Positions 55,395 to 64,000 of a stretch of DNA of 64,000 nt are shown one piece after another; positions within the stretch are counted from its first letter, which is position 1; the number at the start of each line of letters is the position of its first letter. This DNA comes from Lunularia cruciata (taxonomy: Eukaryota > Streptophyta > Marchantiopsida > Lunulariales > Lunulariaceae). The notes below the pieces were generated by a model. The model had not been told where the DNA came from, did no database searches, and saw nothing but the letters and a program-made list of their open reading frames with translations. A program made the position numbers and the translations under genes. The stretch is taken from the NCBI GenBank assembly GCA_948567375.1, contig OX419758.1:5089001-5153000 (forward strand). The letters are read 5' to 3'.

Positions 55395-57900
55395 TATAAA
55401 TATGAGATTGTCCCATACCGGAGTAGCATGAGTTCGGGAGTTGGGTTAGGCAGGTTCTAGCAATGGCCACGTACATTATCACAAGACTTCCAAGAGACGA
55501 GCAAACAGACGAACACGGTCACAAACACTTAGATAATAACTTCCACTCCGCATCCAAGTCAAGCGAGCTCTATGTGGATTGCAAGAACTCCTACAGTATC
55601 GGGATGACAAGAGTTGCCGCGTTGGAGCCTGACTTCAAACACTTGTAAATAAAGGACGGCTTTCTTTGAGTGTGGCTCCTGTGATTTAAGGTGGATCTAG
55701 GCTGGCCCGCTCACATGATGAAGAGAGATTGTACAGGCGGCCCAGAGCGGAGTCCCACGGCAGAACACGAATGCAATGATCAAGGAACCGTACGGTACAG
55801 TAAGATATATGCAACAAAGACAATTGAAGCAATGAAATCTTTGGACGAAACCTGAGAGACTTCAGGTCTGTTGACATTAGCTCGCAGTCTTGTTTTAATT
55901 GACTACGGACTCAGGAGAGGAATTATTTCCTCGTTCGAGTTCCATTTACCTACTTGGTGCTTCTTGACAAAGAGTGCAAGACTTATCTAATACAGTGAAT
56001 ACCGGCTAATCTCAGGAAGTAAATGGGTACACTTTGCCTCCCCACCACTATAATTCTCTTCCTAAGGACAACCCAAATCTGTATAGAACGAGTCCGCAAT
56101 ACGAGCTGAATTTACAAAGCGGAGAATGGAGAATTACTCACAGAAGTGGATGGCGTGCAAGGGTCGCGGTGAATCGCAGGAGCAGTAGTGACAGCAAAGT
56201 CCAGCTGTTACCGGCAGATGAGCAGGAGTCGGTCTAGAGGCAAATCCGAACTGGATCCTAACAAACGGCAGCTGGAGTTGCCCTCAAACTCCAGGACTGA
56301 AAGAAGAACCGGGACCCAAAACTCATATTCTCGCTTTTGAATTCAATCGAGTCGTGCGAGGAGAGACCGGTCGATGCCTCCACACCTTAGAGAATGAGAG
56401 ACTTCATTATTTAGATCTGAGTGAGTCACACGGGCGCCGGAGCTGGGTATAGCAATGAATGACAAGGATAGAGAAATGCGGCCATGACATTTCATTCGTC
56501 GACGAACGAGATACTAATTTGTTCTTCACTTGCTTAGTTTCTTTTCGTGAGTCTGCCTCCAACAGAAAATCGACATTCGATAAGATGGTCTGCAGACGAT
56601 GGCGCTACTACTAGCTGAAATTGTAGGAGGGAGGACATGAAATGAATGCTAAGACTCAGCAGAGCGTCGAACCATTCCTAGTCGTTCCCCTTAAACAGAC
56701 CTATACAGAACCACTGTCGATCATAATGGAACCAAATTTGGCGCTCCGCTCAGCAGATGACTTCAAAAACTGGATCCTGTGAAAAATCTAGAGAACATTA
56801 CTTCGAATAAAGTGGAGAAGGGGAAAACTCTCTGAATGTGAAGTTCCCGTGCACTTGACAGAGACAAGTGAGACCCCACTGGTCAATGATCTACAGTGAG
56901 ATTGGGCATCAACTCCTTCGTGACGAATGAACGAGGGAGAAAAACACGTATAAGTTTAAGCTTGGATCCGCTTAGAATGCCCAAATTTCAAGACCTAAAG
57001 TCGAACCCCACATGAACATCTTGGACGAGTCTAACATAATGAATCCTGATACAGTATGGCGGGCAGTAGAAAATTGCCAGAACAGCTAAAGCATCAAAGA
57101 AGCGAAATCTGAAACAAACCACTTTGCAGTTCACTGCACTGTTGAACAAGACTGCCTTGAATGCTGGCAAGAAGGAGGTCGAGATCAATTGGTCGACTTC
57201 GGATGGGAAATCCAAGGACACATCCCTACATAGTCGCATCTCGGCATAGCCGTGCAGGACATATGCCTGAAGCAGTGATGGAGTCGCGGGGAAGGGGAGG
57301 GAGATTCATGTCCAACCAAGCAGACAAATTTTCAAATGAAAAGTAGCGCATCCTAACACTGGATGAATAAATGCAGGGAAGCGGGAAGGCAGGCTGTTCC
57401 CGCGCAATCCTCATCATGAGGTCCGGTAATGGGCGAACTGCACAAGGAGACTGCAAGGCACAGCATCGCTTACTATGAACTCCTAGCTGCTTTGAAGAAC
57501 TGCGTGGAACATAGGAATTTCTTTACCGTACACACTTGTGTACAGACTTGCCTGACCTCCAAACTGGAATCCACAGTTGGAGATGTACAACACTACAGGC
57601 TGCGGAAGCGTACTCGGAGCTGATGCGTTATCAGCGCCGGTTTAATATTGGAAGTCTTACTATCGCCAGTTGTGTGCTTCTTGTACGTTGGGGCCGACTC
57701 GTATTCCGGTAGGTCTCCCTGGAAACGTGTCGAGCTTCCGGGTACGAGAGCTGATGCCCGTCGCAACCTGGACTGCCGGGTTTGTGTAGTACTGCCGGGT
57801 TTCTAAACTAAACTCCCTGATTTCTAAACTTTCACTCTTCTCGGTTATTTATTCTCGTCACTTATTGCCTTGTCCACTGGTGCCCTAATTCCGTAGGTAA
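55395..57900. other. Balanced-composition region upstream of FAS1
   Basis: Likely promoter and 5' untranslated sequence of FAS1 (minus strand), plus unknown DNA. Many short frames on both strands (60-83 codons) carry no recognisable domain. Composition is GC-richer than elsewhere and drops abruptly to AT-rich at about 57.9 kb. Confidence 0.4.
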
Positions 57901-59877
57901 AAGAGAGTGCTAAACATTATGTTTTCTGCGGGAATTTAGCTTATTATTAGGTATTTGAAATTTTATTGAAATTATTTTTTATAGATTAAGGTGTAATTTT
58001 AAAAATTACTAATCTTGGATAATAAATAGTTAGTAGAAATTATTAGACTTAAGTAGAAAAATGCTAGAAATGCTCAAATATATCGGATAAATAAATAAAT
58101 CAGAAAAATATTAAAATTCTAGGGAGGATCTATAGAAAATAAAACTATATTTCATATATTATGTAGTCTCAATCTAATTTTTATAAGAAAGCTAAGAAAG
58201 CTTTACCTATTGGGTTGTGACAAAGTTTACATTTTCAATACACAAAATATTGCTTAAACCTTCCAAATGATTTCTGGTTATTGGTTAAGTAATAAACAGG
58301 AATAATTTTAAATTTTATTTAACTTCTCGTATTATTTGGGAAGCATAAGCTCCAAGTATCACGTACATGATATCACATAAACCAAACGTTTTTATATCCT
58401 AGGAGTACTCTAGTGAAAAGTGTGAATAATGAACGAAGTTCTGTTCTGTTGAAAACCCATCGAAGAGAAAGATACAGAATAAAATACAACTTCTTAAATA
58501 TTAATTGTCAAATATTCTGAACAAAATATTAGTGACATGAAACCCTCATTCCTACATCTTGAAAGGAAATGGAATAAATATGACAAAATAAACCATCTTA
58601 CTATTATGCTAGCTGTGTGATGCAACTGAAAGTACCTAGAAACTGAATGAAAATACTTAAGTAAGAAGTTTGTTACTTTAAGAATCAAAAAGGTACCGTT
58701 GGGTACCAATGCCATATAATTATTGATTATTGGGTTAAATTAATAGTTTGGAGAGAGTGAGAAGCAAGTTGGTTAGCAGAATTTGTTAATCTTTTCATTA
58801 AAGCGTGCTAAATTCGTTTCAGATTAACCATTTATTTATTCAACAGATTCATATGTGTTTATCTGTATCTTCTCTATTGCCGTGCTTGTCTTTAGGTCGT
58901 AAATAGTTTAATTTGTAGAAGATAGAGATACTTGAGGGTGTTTCAACAATGACTTTTATGGATTCTTTATGGGAGATAGAGGTTTACCCATAAAATGATT
59001 CCCCTAACCGTAAAAACAAGATCCAAGAAAAATCAAATGCACGAAACATATTTTATGGGATACGAGTATCCCAAATATATACGTCTATCTAACCACTCTC
59101 CAAGCCCATTTTCTTTCCCCTAGATTGAAAACTTTTACGGGCCTAAATCAAGGCCGAGCTCTAACATGAATTAATTAGCAACGAAAGTCATTTCAACACT
59201 AAAAAGTAAATTCTCCATGGCAAGAGAAATTTCTCCTACAACGAATTTGAATTGAACCTTACATCCCCGAACCTCATTAACAATTTTCAATTTTTAAGAT
59301 TCCCTCTCTTCCATCAGTGCTAATGTGAATTCCTCCTTCCGTGTCTATGTGTGGCTTCATAAGTTGTTAGTTGTGTTGTTTGATAGTTATAACGTGTACC
59401 ACGGTCAATTTAGAAATCTATATTTTCAGTCCAAGAAGTTTTTGTGCACCAAGAGTGGCAATGAGTAACTTATCTACGTGCCGGAATTTTGAAGAAACGG
59501 AGAAAAACTTAAGTATGCCAAATTTGCAATTCTCCATGTGGTAGAAAATATGGAAAGCATACCTAGTTACTAACAGAGTCTGATTAGTCTTGATACCAAC
59601 ATTCCAAGTCCCTCGTTACCGGATTGCATTCCACTTGTGGTTTTTGGAAATTTCAAAATCTTTTACTAACATGGTGTACTTAGTACCTTGTGGATTTATT
59701 GTCTAGTGTAAACCAAGAGTAGTGGATGAGGATAAGGATAGGTTTATAATGAATGGTCTCTCACCACTATTGTCAATTTTTGGATTATCTGGAGGATCTA
59801 AAACATTTTTTATATATCCATGAAGGCCCTTGTAAGAAACCAATTCAAAAAAGCATTGTGTTCATCTACATGGTGTA
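57901..59877. other. Anonymous AT-rich region
   Basis: Very AT-rich, with no coding, RNA or repeat structure that I can name. Confidence 0.4.
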
Positions 59878-60470
59878 ATCTTCTAAGGATAGAAGACTTT
59901 AAGAGAAACACAAGAGAAAAAACACAAAACTTCACACTCAATAGTCCGATGCCCCAAAAGAGCACCTTGACTTTATTATATAGCAAAGAGGATTCTCTCA
60001 AATTCCACCCTTGGATCAGATACATGGATAGGTGACATGTCAGTCAATGAGCTCTACACTTAAATTAGTTTCATGCATGGGTGACATGTTTGTTCTAGTC
60101 CTATTTGGTTGGTCAAAAAATCTTTGATTAAAAGGAATCTTTAGGAAATATTCCTATAAGAATCTCAAAATCACGTGGATGAGGTATTGTTGGAAAGCTC
60201 TCAATGATGTTGGAAGGTCAACATTTTCTCATTTATTAGGGAGGGGGGAGGGAGAGGGATCTCAACATTTTTGAGGCCTAATTCATCTGTTTAGGCCCAA
60301 AAATTAGCTCTTAAAGTTTATAGACTATTTTTGGTTTTTTCCCTATTAGTAAAAGTACTCTTTTGGTGGCACCTCTATCTACTCTACCTAGCCCATCATA
60401 CATAACTTCCTTCAAGATGTTAGCAAGCTTATTTTTACCTTTAGATAATATGTCTAGCTATTGGTATTAC
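59878..60470. repeat. Dispersed repeat R, copy 2
   Basis: It aligns with 23690-24417 in the same orientation and ends in the same TTGGTATTACA. It lacks the internal 157 bp duplication seen in copy 1. Confidence 0.6.
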
Positions 60471-62890
60471 ACATGGCCACTTATCTTGTGAAGTTTAGGA
60501 ATGGTTTTCTAGAATCTATGAAAGGGGAGAGATTATACATGCATGTGTGCATGCTACATGGCTTCTACAAATCAGCACAAAATTCTAAAACCAAGTGCAT
60601 AAAGGCTCACAAAGAAGGAACTCAAACAAGGATGGAGAACTATAGAAGATAAGTTGAACTACAAATGTCCCTATTTTGCAAGAATGGATAAGCCATTTGG
60701 CATTAGAGCCAATATTTCACCATCTACCCTTGTATAATTGTACTAATTTTTTTCTCAAAGATGGTCATAGATGAAGAAACTAGTTTTGGATCTTGAGTTT
60801 CATTGGAGCGACTACTTCATTATTGTATAGAGGATATATTTGGGTTGGGAACCAACCACTAACCAATGGTGCATTCCCAAGTATTTTTTGTTCCTAGCAA
60901 CCAAGAATCATTTCCTTATGTACCAACTTACCATGGACCAGGAATAGAGGAGTATTATGTGCCTATTCAAGAGGAAGAGAGTCAATCTCCATCTTTTCAT
61001 CCCTCAAGATCATAGGAATTTCTCCCTCAACCAAGTACACCTACCAAAGAAGAACCTTTATCACAAGAGGGATGCCAAGAGAGAGAAAATCAAGAGTGTG
61101 AAAAAGAAGGAGAACAAGAGAATGAGTCATAAAAGAGAAAAATTAGTTGATTTAAGACACTTTCTTCCAAGACAGTTATGTCTTTTGTGTAGATCTCTCT
61201 CAAATCTTACAAAATTGAAAAGTAAAGTTATGGAAGCCCAAGAAAGGTATAAGTAAGCCAAAATTGAAACCCACAAGATGGCAAAAATGGAGAAGTTATG
61301 CATGAAAGGAGAAGTAGGAAATTTTTTTTTGATTTCAAAGTTAGAGAAAAGAAGAATCAGATAAAGGAATAACAAATCCAAGAGGTGTCATTCAATGATC
61401 TTAGAATTAGCAAAAGTAGGGACAACCAAAGAGTATAATAAGTATACTTTGTGACATAGATATTACCTACGTGGAGAGTTTTAGTAGTGATCCAATAGTG
61501 TTGGACTATAAAAGTGGCAATTCAAATGAGAGCAATTAGTGTGATAAGTTAAAGCCTATAATTCAAGCAAAATAAGTATGAAAAGTTCAAGCATGTATGA
61601 TTAATGTGTGGTAGAGTATGTTCTATGTTTTGTGATTGACTCACAAGGTAGAGTGGATGTTAACAAGTTGTGTGATTCACTTGGAGGTCATGTGATTGAC
61701 TTAGAGGATAGAGTGGATGTGCACATAGAAGGTAGAGTGGATGTGCACAATTTGGATCCATATGTTTATCTATTTTTCCATGTTATCTTTTACTTCTTCT
61801 AAACAGATATTGCACTTTCAAATCAAATTCTTTCCTTCTTTGTGTAATATTGTGTCAAATGTCAAATATGTCAAATACAAGCCTGAGTTATGCTAACATT
61901 AAGTTTCTGCTCTGATGTTCCTCCAATATTACCCCTAACTCAAACTTTCACTAGGGTACCACTGCATGCTTGCTATGGTTTTGCCACTCTTGCCACTTAT
62001 TCCAATTTGCAAGGATTTTTCTTCATGCTTGCTATGGTTTTGCCACACATATTAAGGGGTTTCAAATTTAGACTTTAGAGTACAATCTATAAATGATTTT
62101 ATGGGTAGAATGTAAAATTTGTATGGGTAGCATGGGAGAGTAGAGAGAGTTATTATGGGTAAATATTCATAGCCATAAATATCTTTATGGAAAATTGAAA
62201 ACATGATCCATAGCTTTTTATGGCTTACGAGTGATCTTGTACAGTCCAACTATGATATAAAATTAAAATCTATCCATTTTTGTTTTATTATCAAATTTCC
62301 AAACCTTAATTTTTTAAGGAACCACTCAATTTTCAACCAGACCCTGATTATGGGTCTGGTTTTATAGATTTAATACTTGTTCTCATAAAATTCTGAAAAT
62401 CTGGAATTCAAACCCCTCTATTGAGTTGTGTTGGGTTATTTTATGCTTTTGCTGGGGTTTTGTTGAGGTTTTATGAACCCAAAAAGCTAGATTGTACTCA
62501 CCAAGGTTCCACTAGTGTAACATCTGGATATTGTAGGGGTTCTGCCATGGTTAAAGAGCTTGCAAGAGTCCCACTATAGTTTTTTCTGGTTTGGGGAGGG
62601 GGAGAGTGGCGGTGTCTCTTGCATCTATGGTAGTCTTTGGCTTGGTGAAATTTGCAATTTTTTCAAAAGGTAAGGCCATATATATGACTAAAGAGTAGAT
62701 AATTGCACCATGTTATTAAAGCAAAGGCATCATGTAACAAAGAAGAACATAGACAAATGACTAAATAAATTAAGTGAATATACATAATGAATAAATGCTA
62801 GAATATCTATATACATGAATGTGAAACAATGAAGAAGTACTCAAGAAGAGCACAAGATCTTATACTATACATGAGAAGGATAAATGGTAC
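60471..62890. other. Anonymous region with small tandem repeats and a possible coding remnant
   Basis: Around 60940-61130 one plus frame is Pro/Glu/Ser-rich (EEYYVPIQEEESQSPSFHPS) and may be a ruined transposon linker. GGTAGAGTGGATGTGCACA-type units repeat at about 61640-61760. CATGCTTGCTATGGTTTTGCC occurs at about 61967 and 62023. No gene can be defended. Confidence 0.35.
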
Positions 62891-63059
62891 TAAGAGATGA
62901 GAGTAGACTATATAACCCATGGAGGAGCAATGTCAATGTCCTCACCTATGTCCTTTGACTCTAGCTCAACATCTTATGAAGGGGCCATGTCCATGTGCTC
63001 ACATATATCCCTAGTCTTGGTTTCTAGCAAAAGATACTCTAGTTTGACATGCTCTAATA

Positions 63060-64000
63060 CAACATTGATTCACCAAATGATGGATCTCTAAATATACATG
63101 GGACCATACCTCCATAGAAGATCCAACTCTCTCTCATGCATAGAGAGTTATTGGAATGTGGTTGCTAAACCCTCATATGGATTCATAATATATTCCATAA
63201 AATGAACCACAATCCACTCCTCCATAAGGAACTCAATAGTTGACTGCTCTAAATCTAATGTTGGCTCTAAATTTATCCAAGGGAGCTATCAAAGAGTAGC
63301 ATGACAAGGAAGTGTAATCTAATGCATTAGAATATAAGGGAGTAAATTCTCATGGATGGATAGTATTATGAGGATGGTTCTTACAATATGGTAGGAATGC
63401 ACTATCAATGATCAAAATATCTCTAAATGGTAGACCTAATTCAATATAAGATATATAATCTTTATACCAATCCCTATATCCATCCATGTCATCCAGCATG
63501 CCCATGATACAAGCACTTGTGTGTATAGCATTGTGCAATAAACTATTACCTGAAATGTCACTTACAAGATGCTAGAAGTCCTATTGGGTGCTATCAATCC
63601 ACAAGATAATCTCAATCCGGGACACATAATACTCTAGGAACTCTTTGATTGCAAGATGGGATTTATACCTAAAAGTAATTCTCACCCTAAAAGAAGTCCA
63701 TCCACCATGCTCTACCAACAAGGACCACTAGCTAGAGAGCATACTACTATCCTACATAATATCAACCAAGCAACCAATATCCAAGACTGAAATCTTCTTC
63801 CACCTCTCATGAGCATGAATGAAGCAAAGAGTACACTTGTGAGTCAAGCTAATATGTTGCCTCATCATTAAAAGTCTAGTAATTTCATCTATAAGTGTCA
63901 TCCTCCTCTCCTCTAGCCACTCAATATGCTCACGTGTATATCTAAAATGAGGTGGAGATGCAAGATCATCCAATAGCATAGGTCTCCAAGCAACTATGTC
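63060..64000 (-). mobile_element. Unclassified coding repeat U, second copy (runs off right edge)
   Basis: The minus-strand frame 63752-63979 encodes LLDDLASPPHFRYTREHIEW, EERRMTLIDEITRLLMMRQH and HERWKKISVLDIGCLVDIM. The frame 63350-63538 encodes MLDDMDGYRDWYKD. Both parallel the segments at 12902-13667 and 6506-7344. DNA similarity is also direct (TCTCATGCATAGAGAGTTA against TATCATGCATAGAAGGGTC; GCTAAACCCTCATA in both). No known domain recognised. Confidence 0.55.

Noticed and set aside
1..64000. CRISPR arrays, rRNA and tRNA genes
   Set aside because: No regularly spaced identical repeats, no rRNA core motifs and no convincing cloverleaf were found on reading through. A covariance-model scan would be needed to exclude a tRNA.

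Overview
The window looks like transposon-packed nuclear DNA of a land plant (or close streptophyte relative). The evidence is a plant-type FAS1 gene (large subunit of chromatin assembly factor CAF-1), several decayed Ty3/gypsy families nested in one another, a PIF/Harbinger transposon, and an AT-rich background. No organellar or bacterial genes are visible. The lineage cannot be fixed from sequence alone.

Layout. 1-6.5 kb: a minus-strand gypsy gag-protease element (D) appears to lie inside a plus-strand gypsy element (E), of which only the integrase and a long 3' LTR remain. 6.5-22 kb: an unclassified, protein-coding repeat (U, minus strand) is broken up by two members of one chromovirus family and by a solo 1.9 kb LTR. 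The two chromoviruses are A (7345-12896, plus, target duplication CTCAA) and B (16066-21644, minus, target duplication CCTAG). 22-25.8 kb: purine- and pyrimidine-rich DNA and a dispersed repeat (R).

The most striking part is 25.8-34.7 kb: a degenerate plus-strand Ty3/gypsy element (C). Between its protease and reverse transcriptase it carries a domain with the ordered motifs of a C5 cytosine DNA methyltransferase (DNMT3-like spacing and flanks), and after its integrase a C-terminal PHD finger. From about 29.75 kb to 34.53 kb the methyltransferase, RT, RNase H, integrase and PHD finger share one reading frame interrupted only by stop codons. The methyltransferase was therefore part of the pol polyprotein and not a later insertion.

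34.7-42.5 kb: a long GA-rich repetitive tract, then a second solo copy of the 1.9 kb LTR (39749-41646, minus, target duplication CCCCG). 42.6-44.9 kb: a PIF/Harbinger element with a Myb-like ORF1 and a convergent, mutated transposase. 45-52 kb: AT-rich DNA with short tandem duplications and two remarkable perfect hairpins (51.84-51.98 kb). 53.1-55.4 kb: the only good cellular gene, an intronless 748-codon FAS1 reading frame that stops before the usual C-terminal domain. 55.4-64 kb: mostly anonymous DNA, a second copy of R, and a second copy of U running off the right edge.

All transposon genes here are pseudogenes. Many of their stop codons fit C-to-T or G-to-A change, several at former CGA codons, as expected of methylated CpG decay. 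The A/B family LTR carries dense GAA/TTC inverted repeats upstream of a TATA box that match heat-shock-element spacing.
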